Counted from the stretch's first letter, positions 1 to 8,820 are shown. The stretch: DNA of 64,000 nt from Croceibacter atlanticus HTCC2559 (GCF_000196315.1 NC_014230.1:1818001-1882000); one strand, 5' to 3'. Notes: generated by a model not told the origin, from the sequence alone. Numbers and translations are program-made.

Positions 1-1
1 T

Positions 2-73
2 TATGATAAAGCTGCACGACTAATAATTAGACCATTTAAACAGAAAAAGCATGAAATGTCAGATGGTGAATAA
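2..73 (+). CDS. C-terminal end of an unidentified protein (5' end outside window)
   Basis: An open frame enters from the left edge and stops at TAA 71-73. The visible 23 residues are basic, ending RLIIRPFKQKKHEMSDGE. Too little is present to name the protein. It reads in the same direction as the protease gene that follows 81 bases later, so it could be the preceding member of the same transcription unit. The 74-154 gap shows no clear terminator. Confidence 0.5.
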   Translation, partial: YDKAARLIIRPFKQKKHEMSDGE

Positions 74-154
74 TTCAATTTACTGTATCTAATATTCAGA
101 CGTAACATAGATACTTTTATGGCGTCTAATCTCTAAACCCTTAAATTAAATTTT

Positions 155-1138
155 ATGTATATAGCACAAGTTCAAAACACACTTCATGATTGGTGGCGTT
201 ATATTATTGGTGTGATAATAGCTATAGTTGGTGTTTTTGTTTTCTCTGTACCACATCTTATAGGATTAGGTTACAAAGTGGCACAAGGTGAATTAGAGGC
301 TTCACAATTAGAAGATGTTTCTGCAGTTATGACAGCATTTTCTTCCAACGTTAATTTAATTTTTATCATTCTTCCGTTTCTTGGTGGTTTATTGTTTCTG
401 CTTTTTGCAGTAAAAAAACTACACGAGCAAAGCATTACCTCATTAACAACAGCAAGAAAAACTGTAGACTGGAAACGAATATTCTTTGCGTTCTTCTTTT
501 GGGGTATACTATCATCTGGATTGGTGTTATTAGATTATGCTGTTACACCTGAAGATTATGTGTTAAATTTTAATTGGCAGCCATTCATAATACTTTGTCT
601 TATATCTTTCCTGCTATTGCCTTTTCAAACCAGTTTTGAGGAATATTTATTTAGAGGATACTTAATGCAGGGCATTGGTTATTTTGTGAAAAACAAATGG
701 TTTCCATTACTGCTTACATCAGTAGTATTTGGATTATTGCATATTGCAAACCCAGAAGTAGATAAACTAGGCTATGGTGTTATGGTGTATTATATTGGTA
801 CAGGTTTGTTTTTAGGGATACTTACCTTAATGGATGATGGTATGGAGTTGGCCTTAGGGTTTCACGCTGCAAATAATATATTTACTGCGCTCTTAGTTAC
901 CGCAGACTGGACAGCATTGCAAACCGATTCTATTTTTAAAGATATTTCAGATCCTAGCTTAGGGTTTGTGGAGTTAATTGCTCCAGTTTTTATAATGTTT
1001 CCTTTATTATTATTCATATTTGGAAAAGTTTACAAATGGAATAATTGGAAGGAACGTCTAATTGGAAAAGTAAATGTTTATCAAAAACCTGTTGATCCAG
1101 ATTACAGTATACTATCTGATGCTGAAGATTTAGAATAA
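155..1138 (+). CDS. CPBP-family intramembrane metalloprotease (CAAX/Abi type)
   Basis: A 327-residue polytopic membrane protein. The first hydrophobic segment is at about residues 17-40, followed by several more. The family signature is present: EEYLFRG at 162-168 (E162, E163, R167), H196 in FGLLHIANP, and FHAANN at 236-241. These match the EExxxR, FxxxH and HxxxN/D motifs of CPBP/Rce1-like glutamic intramembrane proteases. Family members cleave or process membrane or prenylated substrates, or act in immunity or bacteriocin self-protection; the substrate here is unknown. It lies 66 bases upstream of a MenE-type gene. That could be chance gene order, or a link to lipoquinone or membrane metabolism. 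Confidence 0.9.
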   Translation: MYIAQVQNTLHDWWRYIIGVIIAIVGVFVFSVPHLIGLGYKVAQGELEASQLEDVSAVMTAFSSNVNLIFIILPFLGGLLFLLFAVKKLHEQSITSLTTARKTVDWKRIFFAFFFWGILSSGLVLLDYAVTPEDYVLNFNWQPFIILCLISFLLLPFQTSFEEYLFRGYLMQGIGYFVKNKWFPLLLTSVVFGLLHIANPEVDKLGYGVMVYYIGTGLFLGILTLMDDGMELALGFHAANNIFTALLVTADWTALQTDSIFKDISDPSLGFVELIAPVFIMFPLLLFIFGKVYKWNNWKERLIGKVNVYQKPVDPDYSILSDAEDLE

Positions 1139-1204
1139 AAATATAACGCTTTCTTAGTATTCTCATAACGTATAAGTTAATATCTTAGTCTAACATTGAT
1201 AATT

Positions 1205-2311
1205 ATGTTAGAAGAACTAAATATAGAGACCGTAGAGACACATCGAGATTTTAAACTTAACAAGCACCATTATTCTTCTCAAGACCTAAAGGTGGTTGCT
1301 TACAGTTTGGTAAAGGAAGGAGAGCCTTATGAAGAGAAAGTAGGTAATTTTCTTTTAGATTGGTTAGATGAGAAAGACTATGTAGAAGTTAGTACATCTG
1401 GTTCTACCGGAAAACCTAAGGTAATTAAACTTAAAAAAGAGCATATGATAAATAGTGCTCTTGCCTCTCAAAAATTCTTTAAACTTCAAAATCCATGTAC
1501 TGCATTATTATGTTTGCCTGCAGATTATATAGCTGGTAAGATGATGTTGGTTAGGGCAATAGTTTTGGGTTGGGAACTAGATATGGTTCCTCCAAAAGCA
1601 AATCCTTTAGATCAAGTTTACAAGCGTTATGATTTTTGTGCAATGACGCCATTTCAGCTTGATAACTCATTAGCGAGACTGCATTTAGTAAAAAAACTAA
1701 TAGTTGGTGGTGGTGCTATTTCTGTTAATTTAAGCAAGCTTGTACAAGGAATTAAAACTAAGGTGTATGAAACTTATGGTATGACAGAAACCTGTAGCCA
1801 TATTGCCGCACGACGTATAAATCCTAAAAAGCAGAAAAAAACTACCATACCATTTAAGACCTTTCCTAAGGTGACTATAAAGTTAGACCATAGAGACTGT
1901 CTTATAATTAAAGCACCTAATGTTAGTGATGAGGAGCTTGTAACAAATGATGTTGTAGAGCTGCTTACCTATAAAAAATTTATATGGCGTGGTAGGTATG
2001 ACAATGTCATAAATAGTGGTGGTGTAAAATTGTATCCTGAAGAAATTGAAACCAAATTATCTAAAATAATAGGGCATAGATTTTTTGTAGCTTCTGTAGA
2101 AGATGATTCTCTAGGAGAAAAACTAATCTTACTCGTAGAGAGAGAATTTTCTGAAGAAACCAAAACAAATCTTTCTCAAGCCATAAAAAGCTTGAAAACA
2201 CTAGATCGTTTTGAGCGTCCAAAACAAATCATATTTATAGAAAAATTTGAAGAGACAGATTCAGGTAAAATACATAGATTAAATACACTGGATCAAAATC
2301 TTATGAATTAA
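1205..2311 (+). CDS. menE: o-succinylbenzoate--CoA ligase-like AMP-binding enzyme
   Basis: A 368-residue adenylate-forming enzyme. It shows the nucleotide loop TSGSTGKPK (about 64-72), YGMTETC (191-197), WRGRYDNVINSGG (261-273) and the C-terminal catalytic lysine in DSGKIHR (K355). MenE activates o-succinylbenzoate with ATP and CoA in menaquinone synthesis, the usual respiratory quinone of flavobacteria. The protein is shorter than typical MenE (about 450-490 residues) because the region before the ATP loop is compact. The ATG at 1205 is preferred over an in-frame TTG at 1196. The assignment rests on size and motif style; another short acyl-CoA synthetase is possible. No other men gene is in the window. 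Confidence 0.75.
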   Translation: MLEELNIETVETHRDFKLNKHHYSSQDLKVVAYSLVKEGEPYEEKVGNFLLDWLDEKDYVEVSTSGSTGKPKVIKLKKEHMINSALASQKFFKLQNPCTALLCLPADYIAGKMMLVRAIVLGWELDMVPPKANPLDQVYKRYDFCAMTPFQLDNSLARLHLVKKLIVGGGAISVNLSKLVQGIKTKVYETYGMTETCSHIAARRINPKKQKKTTIPFKTFPKVTIKLDHRDCLIIKAPNVSDEELVTNDVVELLTYKKFIWRGRYDNVINSGGVKLYPEEIETKLSKIIGHRFFVASVEDDSLGEKLILLVEREFSEETKTNLSQAIKSLKTLDRFERPKQIIFIEKFEETDSGKIHRLNTLDQNLMN

Positions 2312-2316
2312 AGATA

Positions 2317-3945
2317 TTAAACCTGTAAAACACCAAGATTAAACTTCTTCTCTATAGGAGCGTGGTTTGCAGCTTCAATCCCATGAGAAATCCATTTTCT
2401 GGTATCTAAAGGATTAATTACAGCATCTGTCCATAATCTAGATGCAGCGTAGTAAGGAGACACTTGCTCGTCATAACGATCTTTTATCTTCTTAAACATT
2501 TCATCTTCCTTCTCTTTAGTAATTGTTTTGCCTTGTTTCTTTAAGGATGCAGTTTCAATTTGCAATAACACTTTTGCAGCAGAGTTTCCACTCATTACAG
2601 CAAGCTCTGCAGTTGGCCAAGCCGCAATTAATCTTGGGTCATAAGCCTTTCCGCACATTGCATAATTACCGGCACCATAAGAGTTGCCAATTACAATAGT
2701 AAACTTAGGAACAACACTGTTACTTACAGCATTTACTAATTTAGCGCCATCTTTAATAATGCCACCATGTTCACTTTTACTACCTACCATAAAACCTGTA
2801 ACATCTTGTAAAAACACTAGCGGTATTTTCTTTTGATTACAGTTTGCTATAAATCGTGTGGCTTTATCTGCACTGTCGCTATAAATTACACCACCAAATT
2901 GCATTTCACCTTTCTTGGTTTTTACAATTTTACGTTGGTTGGCTACAATTCCAACAGCCCAACCATCTATGCGAGCATATCCAGTAATAATTGTTTGTCC
3001 ATAGCCGTCTTTATAAGCTTCAAATTCAGAGTTATCTACTAATCTTGAGATAATCTCCATCATATCATATTGCTCATGCCTAGCTTTTGGTAAGATTCCG
3101 AAAATTTCATCTTGATTTAAAGATGGTTTTTGAGCTTTTTTACGATTAAAACCAGCTTTATCAAAATCGCCAATTTTATCCATGATATTCTTTATGGTAT
3201 CTAAAGCATCTTTGTCGTCTTTAGACTTATAATCTGTTACACCGCTAATTTCACAATGTGTTGTTGCGCCTCCAAGAGTTTCATTATCTATAGTTTCACC
3301 AATGGCAGCTTTTACAAGATAGCTTCCAGCTAAAAATATACTTCCAGTTTTATCTACTATCAACGCTTCATCACTCATAATAGGTAAATAGGCACCACCA
3401 GCAACACAACTGCCCATAACAGCACTTATTTGAGTAATACCCATACTACTCATCACAGCATTGTTTCTAAAAATGCGTCCAAAATGCTCTTTGTCTGGAA
3501 AGATTTCATCTTGCATTGGTAAATACACACCAGCACTATCTACTAAATAAATAATAGGTAATCTATTTTCCATAGCTATTTCTTGGGCTCTCAAGTTCTT
3601 CTTGCCTGTCATAGGAAACCAAGCACCAGCTTTTACGGTAGCATCATTTGCTACAACAATACACTGTTTGCCTTTAACGTGTCCTATTTTAATAACAACA
3701 CCTGCACTTGGGCAACCACCATGGTCTTCGTACATACCATCTGCAGCAAAAGCACCAATTTCAATAGCAGCTTCGTGATCATCTAGTAAATAGTTAATAC
3801 GTTCTCTTGCTGTCATCTTTCCTTTAGCATGGTGTTTTTCAATACGCTTTTCACCGCCGCCAAGTTTAATTTTTGCAAGTCGATCTCTTAAATTTGAAAC
3901 CTTTAATTTATTAACGTCTTCATTTTTATTGAAGTTGATATCCAT
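2317..3945 (-). CDS. acyl-CoA carboxylase beta (carboxyltransferase) subunit, methylcrotonyl-CoA type
   Basis: A 542-residue carboxyltransferase with two crotonase-like halves. The N-terminal half contains GKMTARERINYLLD, CPSAGVVIKIG, LPIIYLVDSAGVYLPMQ and GSCVAGGAYLP. The C-terminal half contains PLVFLQDVTGFMVG and GNSYGAGNYAMCG, whose glycine-rich turns would form the oxyanion holes. The SAGVYLPMQDEIFPD stretch is closest in style to methylcrotonyl-CoA carboxylase beta, which transfers carboxyl from biotin in leucine breakdown. The partner biotin carboxylase subunit is not adjacent. The start is set at the ATG whose complement ends at 3945; an in-frame extension to 3987 is less family-like. 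It converges on menE with only 5 bases between stops. Confidence 0.88.
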   Translation of the reverse strand: MDINFNKNEDVNKLKVSNLRDRLAKIKLGGGEKRIEKHHAKGKMTARERINYLLDDHEAAIEIGAFAADGMYEDHGGCPSAGVVIKIGHVKGKQCIVVANDATVKAGAWFPMTGKKNLRAQEIAMENRLPIIYLVDSAGVYLPMQDEIFPDKEHFGRIFRNNAVMSSMGITQISAVMGSCVAGGAYLPIMSDEALIVDKTGSIFLAGSYLVKAAIGETIDNETLGGATTHCEISGVTDYKSKDDKDALDTIKNIMDKIGDFDKAGFNRKKAQKPSLNQDEIFGILPKARHEQYDMMEIISRLVDNSEFEAYKDGYGQTIITGYARIDGWAVGIVANQRKIVKTKKGEMQFGGVIYSDSADKATRFIANCNQKKIPLVFLQDVTGFMVGSKSEHGGIIKDGAKLVNAVSNSVVPKFTIVIGNSYGAGNYAMCGKAYDPRLIAAWPTAELAVMSGNSAAKVLLQIETASLKKQGKTITKEKEDEMFKKIKDRYDEQVSPYYAASRLWTDAVINPLDTRKWISHGIEAANHAPIEKKFNLGVLQV

Positions 3946-4170
3946 AGAATAATGATGTGTTGGTTTGCTATTGTTGCGAAAATACAAAAAACCACTTTGA
4001 AATTTAAGAGTTTATATTTTTTCAATTGGCAGTATTCCTTTTATAAATGGAAAATGTTTAAAACCTGTTTATAACACGCAAATAGATTTGTATTTGTTCA
4101 TCTTATATTAACATAGAATATAGGGAGTTAGATGTACATTTATCACTTGTATTAACCAAACCAAACATTT

Positions 4171-5586
4171 ATGAAATCATTTTTATTTAAACCCTTAATT
4201 GTATTATCAACACTTTTAATTATTGTATCCTGTTCGAAGGATGATGATACTTATGAATCTTTAGAAACACTTTCTGTTGAAGTTATTGGTGAAATTGAAG
4301 CTAAGACAACTTTACAAGATAATAGTGGAGCACATGAACATAACTTCTCAGGACTAAGAGTGGATGGCTTTACTGAAGCTTTTGAAAGCGGCTCTAAAGG
4401 TAGTTACGCTGGTGCAAATGTTACGCTTGCATCTGGAAGCTGGTACCTAACAGATGCTTTGTTAGGCTCACTATCTAATGATAGAAAATACGGCTCTAAA
4501 TCTATGCGCATAAGAAATTCTGGTTATGCTATCATGAATTTTAATATGGATAACGGTGCAGACATAGTAAGAGTTAGGCACGCTAAATACGGTAGCAATG
4601 GTACATCTACTTGGCGTTTAATTGCTTCTTATGATAATGGAGCAAACTGGTACTATGTAGGTGATACGGTAACCACAAACTCTACAACCTTAAACACTGT
4701 AACATTTACAGTAAATACAACGTCTGCTGTAAGATTTGGTATTATGAAACTTTCTGGTGGTAGCAATAGAATAAATATAGACAACTTCGAAATCACAACA
4801 TCATCTGGAAGTGGAAATGGTGGTGGCGGAACAGCAGCAAGAGATAGCAATATTACCTTCGGAAATCCATCTAATGCCAACACTTCATCTAACAACTATT
4901 ACCTTTCTAAACCAGATTTCATTTTGTCTTACAATAACTCACGAGGAACAGCAAATTGGGTAAGCTGGCATTTAAGTGATGCCTGGAGAGGAAATGCAGA
5001 CCGTTGTGATTGTTTTAAAGGTGATTACTCATTACCTAGCAGTTTTTATAAGCCAACAACTGGAGATTATACTGGTACAGGATTTAATAGAGGTCATTTG
5101 TGTCCTTCAGCAGATAGAACTTATACAGATGGTGCTAATGAAAACACTTTTTATATGAGTAACATTGCGCCACAATCTCCAGATAACAACCAGCAAACTT
5201 GGGCAAATTTTGAAAACTATTTAAGATCGTTAACAGATGAAGGCAAGGAAATTCATATTATTTCTGGGGTTCATGGTTCTGGTGGTACAGGAAGTAATGG
5301 TTATGCTGCAACCATAGATAGTGGGCAAATTACAGTGCCAGATACGTTCTGGAAAGTGGCATTGATTTTAGATAATGGCACAGATGATATTAATCGAGTA
5401 ACCTCAAGCACTAGAGTCATTGCAATTAATGTCCCTAATGACCAAGGCGTTAATAGCAATTGGGCACAGTACAGAACAACTGTTAATGCTATAGAGAACC
5501 TTACTGGATATGATTTATTAGAAAATATTCCAAACTCAATTGAAGCTGTGTTAGAGTCTAACGTCGATAATGGACCTACAAGCTAA
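4171..5586 (+). CDS. secreted DNA/RNA non-specific endonuclease, lipoprotein
   Basis: A 471-residue protein. Residues 1-21 form a lipoprotein signal (lipobox ending at C21, then SKDDD), so it is probably anchored in the outer membrane or exported. Residues about 65-210 look like a beta-sandwich accessory domain. A Ser/Gly-rich linker (about 212-221) leads to a ββα-metal nuclease domain. That domain carries RGHLCPSADRT (H309 as general base) and a metal-site stretch with N340, Q341, W344 and E348. The N340-to-E348 spacing of 8 matches N119 and E127 of Serratia nuclease. Likely role: nutrient scavenging or removal of extracellular DNA. A strong terminator follows. Confidence 0.88.
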   Translation: MKSFLFKPLIVLSTLLIIVSCSKDDDTYESLETLSVEVIGEIEAKTTLQDNSGAHEHNFSGLRVDGFTEAFESGSKGSYAGANVTLASGSWYLTDALLGSLSNDRKYGSKSMRIRNSGYAIMNFNMDNGADIVRVRHAKYGSNGTSTWRLIASYDNGANWYYVGDTVTTNSTTLNTVTFTVNTTSAVRFGIMKLSGGSNRINIDNFEITTSSGSGNGGGGTAARDSNITFGNPSNANTSSNNYYLSKPDFILSYNNSRGTANWVSWHLSDAWRGNADRCDCFKGDYSLPSSFYKPTTGDYTGTGFNRGHLCPSADRTYTDGANENTFYMSNIAPQSPDNNQQTWANFENYLRSLTDEGKEIHIISGVHGSGGTGSNGYAATIDSGQITVPDTFWKVALILDNGTDDINRVTSSTRVIAINVPNDQGVNSNWAQYRTTVNAIENLTGYDLLENIPNSIEAVLESNVDNGPTS

Positions 5587-5608
5587 ATTGAAGCTAATAT
5601 AATTTTTC

Positions 5609-5653
5609 AAAACCCCTTATAAATTGTAGTTTACATTTTATAAGGGGTTTTTT
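5609..5653 (+). terminator. intrinsic terminator after the nuclease gene
   Basis: An 11-bp stem (5613-5623 with 5637-5647, arm CCCCTTATAAA) with a 13-base loop is followed by six T residues at 5648-5653. It lies 26 bases after the nuclease stop codon. Confidence 0.85.
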
Positions 5654-5710
5654 CCTGCAAGTAAAAACAGTGTTGTAGGAAAGTTACCAATACACGATAT
5701 TTGTCCTTCA

Positions 5711-5785
5711 TTACTGCGCTAAGGATAGAAGCGGTATCATCCTTTGTAAAGGAGATTTAGCGAATAGCCTGTTTAAGCGCCCAAA
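5711..5785 (+). ncRNA. candidate structured RNA (flavobacterial intergenic element, possibly Flavo-1-like)
   Basis: A GC-enriched, non-coding stretch between a terminator and the next start codon. Possible pairings are GCGCT 5716-5720 with AGCGC 5776-5780, an alternative CGCTAA 5717-5722 with TTAGCG 5757-5762, GGAT 5723-5726 with ATCC 5739-5742, and a hairpin CCTTTGTAAAGG 5741-5752. The unpaired-looking words AGAAGCGGTATC and GCGAATAGCCTG resemble a motif I recall as recurring between flavobacterial genes. The Flavo-1 RNA motif is the named candidate, but I could not verify the match. Only one copy was noticed in the window. It could also act as a 5' leader of the small gene at 5811. Confidence 0.45.
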
Positions 5786-5810
5786 TAACACAATAAAATT
5801 TTATAGAAGG

Positions 5811-5990
5811 ATGATGAATAAAAATACAGTATTGGCTTGGGCCACATTTATAATGATATTAGTAGGTCTAGGATTAATTGCTCTAGGTGCTTTTAAATAT
5901 GACGATGTTGCCGGTTGGGGCTTTGTGTCTGTGGGAATTGGTTTCTTTGCTATTGCTTGGGTGTTTAATGCCTTAAAAGGACGCGTTTAG
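5811..5990 (+). CDS. small two-helix membrane protein (CAL67264-like)
   Basis: A 59-residue protein starting MMNKNTVLAWATFIMILVG and ending VFNALKGRV. Two hydrophobic segments (about 8-24 and 36-53) flank a short YDDVAGWG loop. It resembles a small flavobacterial membrane protein family that, as I recall, is named after Gramella locus CAL67264 and sits beside ettA; both points come from memory. Translation could begin at either of two adjacent ATGs (5811 or 5814). It lies 37 bases upstream of ettA on the same strand, so co-transcription is likely. Its role is unknown. Confidence 0.75.
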   Translation: MMNKNTVLAWATFIMILVGLGLIALGAFKYDDVAGWGFVSVGIGFFAIAWVFNALKGRV

Positions 5991-6027
5991 TAATCCTCTT
6001 ATTTTAAATTTAAATTTTTGACTATTT

Positions 6028-7722
6028 ATGAGCGACGATAAAAAAGTAATTTTTTCAATGTCTGGTGTAAGCAAGACATTTCCTGGTGCTAATACACCAG
6101 TAATTAAGAATATGTATTTAAGTTTTTTCTATGGTGCTAAAATTGGTATCCTAGGTTTAAACGGTTCTGGTAAGTCTACATTATTAAAGATTATTGCAGG
6201 TGTAGATAAGAATTTTCAAGGTGATGTGGTTTTCTCTCAAGACTATTCTGTAGGTTACTTAGAGCAAGAACCAAAATTAGATGAAGACAAAACTGTACTG
6301 GAAGTTGTAAAAGAAGGTGTAGCAGAAACTGTTGCTGTTTTAGATGAGTACAATAAAATAAACGATCAATTTGGATTAGAAGAGGTTTACTCAGATCCAG
6401 ATAAGATGGAAAAGCTTATGAACCGTCAGGCAGTTTTGCAAGACGAGATAGATGCCAGCAATGCTTGGGATCTAGACACAAAGCTTAATATAGCTATGGA
6501 TGCGCTACGTACGCCAGATGCAGATAAAAAAATAAGTGTACTTTCTGGTGGAGAACGCCGTCGTGTTGCTTTATGTAGATTACTGCTTAGAGAGCCAGAT
6601 GTTCTTTTATTAGATGAGCCTACCAACCACCTTGATGCAGAATCTGTACATTGGTTAGAGCACCATTTACAACAATATAAAGGAACGGTAATAGCAGTAA
6701 CTCACGATAGATACTTTTTAGATAACGTTGCTGGTTGGATTTTAGAATTAGATAGAGGTGAAGGTATTCCTTGGGAAGGTAACTACTCTTCTTGGCTAGA
6801 CCAAAAATCTAAACGTTTGGCTCAAGAAAGCAAAACAGCCTCTAAACGTCAAAAAACTTTAGAGCGAGAGTTAGAATGGGTACGTCAAGGTGCAAAAGGC
6901 CGCCAGACTAAACAAAAGGCACGTCTTAAAAATTATGATAAGCTTTTATCTCAAGACCAAAAACAGTTAGATGACAAGTTGGAAATTTATATTCCAAATG
7001 GTCCACGTTTAGGAACAAATGTTATCGAAGCTAAAAACGTAAGTAAAGCTTACGGTGATAAATTGTTATATGACGACTTAAACTTTCAACTTCCTCAAGC
7101 AGGTATTGTTGGTATTATTGGACCAAACGGTGCTGGTAAAACAACAATTTTTAAAATGATTATGGGCGAAGAAAGTCCAGATAGCGGTAATTTTGAGGTA
7201 GGAGACACAGCAAAGATCGCCTATGTAGATCAAAAGCACGCTAATATAGATAACGATAAATCTATTTGGGAAAACTTTAGCGATAGCCAAGAATTAGTAA
7301 TGATGGGTGGCAAGCAGGTTAACTCTAGAGCTTACTTAAGCAGATTTAATTTTAGTGGTAGCGAACAAAACAAAAAAGTAAGCAAGCTTTCTGGTGGTGA
7401 GCGAAACCGTCTTCACTTGGCAATGACGCTTAAGGAAGAAGGTAACGTATTACTGTTAGATGAGCCTACTAACGATTTAGATGTAAATACACTTAGAGCA
7501 TTAGAGGAAGGTTTAGAAAACTTTGCAGGCTGTGCAGTAGTAATTTCTCACGACCGTTGGTTCTTAGATAGAATTTGTACTCATATTCTTGCTTTTGAAG
7601 GTAATAGTCAAGTATATTTCTTTGAAGGTGGTTTTAGTGACTATGAAGAGAATAAAAAGAAACGATTAGGAGGCGATTTAATGCCAAAACGAATCAAATA
7701 CAAACGACTAACCAGAGATTAG
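6028..7722 (+). CDS. ettA: energy-dependent translational throttle protein EttA (ABC-F ATPase)
   Basis: A 564-residue soluble protein with two ABC ATPase domains and no membrane segment. The first Walker A is GLNGSGKST (43-51), with signature LSGGERRRVALCRLL and Walker B LLLDEPTNHLD. The second half has GPNGAGKTT, LSGGERNRLHLAMTL and LLLDEPTNDLD. The linker between them is rich in Lys/Arg/Glu, as in ABC-F proteins. EttA binds the ribosomal E site and gates entry into elongation according to the ATP/ADP ratio. The start ATG is the family's usual one (MSDDKKVIFSM). A perfect-stem terminator follows. Confidence 0.96.
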   Translation: MSDDKKVIFSMSGVSKTFPGANTPVIKNMYLSFFYGAKIGILGLNGSGKSTLLKIIAGVDKNFQGDVVFSQDYSVGYLEQEPKLDEDKTVLEVVKEGVAETVAVLDEYNKINDQFGLEEVYSDPDKMEKLMNRQAVLQDEIDASNAWDLDTKLNIAMDALRTPDADKKISVLSGGERRRVALCRLLLREPDVLLLDEPTNHLDAESVHWLEHHLQQYKGTVIAVTHDRYFLDNVAGWILELDRGEGIPWEGNYSSWLDQKSKRLAQESKTASKRQKTLERELEWVRQGAKGRQTKQKARLKNYDKLLSQDQKQLDDKLEIYIPNGPRLGTNVIEAKNVSKAYGDKLLYDDLNFQLPQAGIVGIIGPNGAGKTTIFKMIMGEESPDSGNFEVGDTAKIAYVDQKHANIDNDKSIWENFSDSQELVMMGGKQVNSRAYLSRFNFSGSEQNKKVSKLSGGERNRLHLAMTLKEEGNVLLLDEPTNDLDVNTLRALEEGLENFAGCAVVISHDRWFLDRICTHILAFEGNSQVYFFEGGFSDYEENKKKRLGGDLMPKRIKYKRLTRD

Positions 7723-7742
7723 TTCGTCGATTAAATTTTACA

Positions 7743-7780
7743 AGAGCTTAACTACCAGTAGTTAAGCTCTTTTTATTTTA
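7743..7780 (+). terminator. intrinsic terminator after ettA
   Basis: A 12-bp perfect stem, AGAGCTTAACTA (7743-7754) with TAGTTAAGCTCT (7759-7770), has a 4-base loop and is followed by TTTTATTTTA. It begins 20 bases after the ettA stop. Confidence 0.85.
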
Positions 7781-7911
7781 ACATATTTTTACATAAACAC
7801 GTTAAATCTTAGCTAAATAACATAATTTCAATACATTCGAGACGTTTAACTATATAATATTGCAACGTATAAATGCTCCACGTTTAGTGTAGAGCTATAA
7901 AAATTAAATTT

Positions 7912-8793
7912 ATGACAACTGAAAAAAATAACACAGGAATGCGTGTACTCACTATACTATTAGCAGTATTGCTAGTTGTTGCGGGTATTATGGTTGTAAA
8001 GTTATACAATCAGGAAAAAGAGACTAAAGCTCAATTAGAGAAAGAGAAAGAAATTGTACTTAAAGACCTTAATGAAATGGTTGTGCAGTATGATGAGGTA
8101 ATTGAAGAAAACAACCTTGTAAACTCAGACTTAAATGAAGCTAGAGAGCGTGTAAAAATACTTATAGATTCTGTTGAGGTAATGAAAGCAGATATTGCTG
8201 TATTACGTCGTTACCAAGGTCAAGTTAATAAGCTTAACAAGCAGTTAGAGTATTTATTTGCTCAAAACGATTCTTTAAGAGGTACTAATAGCTTATTAGC
8301 TATGCGTGTTACAGAAACTAAGGAAGAGTTAGATCAAACCAATGCTGCAAAAGATTCTTTAGCTACTAAAGCAGAAGAGTTAGAAACGGTAATTGCCAAA
8401 GAAGCTAGATTATCTGTAGTAAGTTTAAAATCTAATGCAGTTATTGAAAGACGCTCAGGACGTTTAGTTGAAAATGACAACGCAAGTAGAGTAGACTTAA
8501 TAAGAACTTGTTATACTATACCTACAAACCGTTTAGCAGAACCTGGAGACAAAGTATTATATGTACAAGTAAAAGATCCTAAAGGTATTATTATGGGTGC
8601 CAATCAAACTGTTACAGTTGATGGTGAGCAGATAACATATAGTAAAATTTCAAGATTCTACTACGAGAACAAGCCTTTAGATGTTTGTGAAAATGTAAAA
8701 AACACAAGAGGAGATTTCTTAGAAGGAAAGTATACAGTAAATGTATTTAATGGTAATGAATTACTATCTACAACAGAGTTTGTGTTAGACTAA
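7912..8793 (+). CDS. membrane-anchored coiled-coil protein of unknown function
   Basis: A 293-residue protein. One hydrophobic segment (about 11-28) follows a short polar N-terminus, suggesting a type II anchor with the rest in the periplasm. A long charged coiled coil (about 33-160) follows, then a globular C-terminal domain (about 170-293) with two Cys (TCYTIP, DVCENV) and beta-rich sequence. I recognise no enzymatic motif. It stands alone between terminators, upstream of the coiled-coil/AAA+ gene run at 8943-13886. A role in envelope structure is only a guess. Confidence 0.8.
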   Translation: MTTEKNNTGMRVLTILLAVLLVVAGIMVVKLYNQEKETKAQLEKEKEIVLKDLNEMVVQYDEVIEENNLVNSDLNEARERVKILIDSVEVMKADIAVLRRYQGQVNKLNKQLEYLFAQNDSLRGTNSLLAMRVTETKEELDQTNAAKDSLATKAEELETVIAKEARLSVVSLKSNAVIERRSGRLVENDNASRVDLIRTCYTIPTNRLAEPGDKVLYVQVKDPKGIIMGANQTVTVDGEQITYSKISRFYYENKPLDVCENVKNTRGDFLEGKYTVNVFNGNELLSTTEFVLD

Positions 8794-8820
8794 ACACTAT
8801 TTAAATACTATAAATTATTA

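Noticed and set aside
155-1138. CPBP protease as an immunity protein for a bacteriocin
   Set aside because: No small leader peptide or bacteriocin-like gene is visible nearby. A general CPBP role is kept.
4653-4895. Opposite-strand open frame within the nuclease gene
   Set aside because: It is a shadow of the real frame, with no start context, no family resemblance and low-complexity content. The same reasoning excludes other antisense frames, for example 19466-19756, 31874-32251 and 58868-59179.
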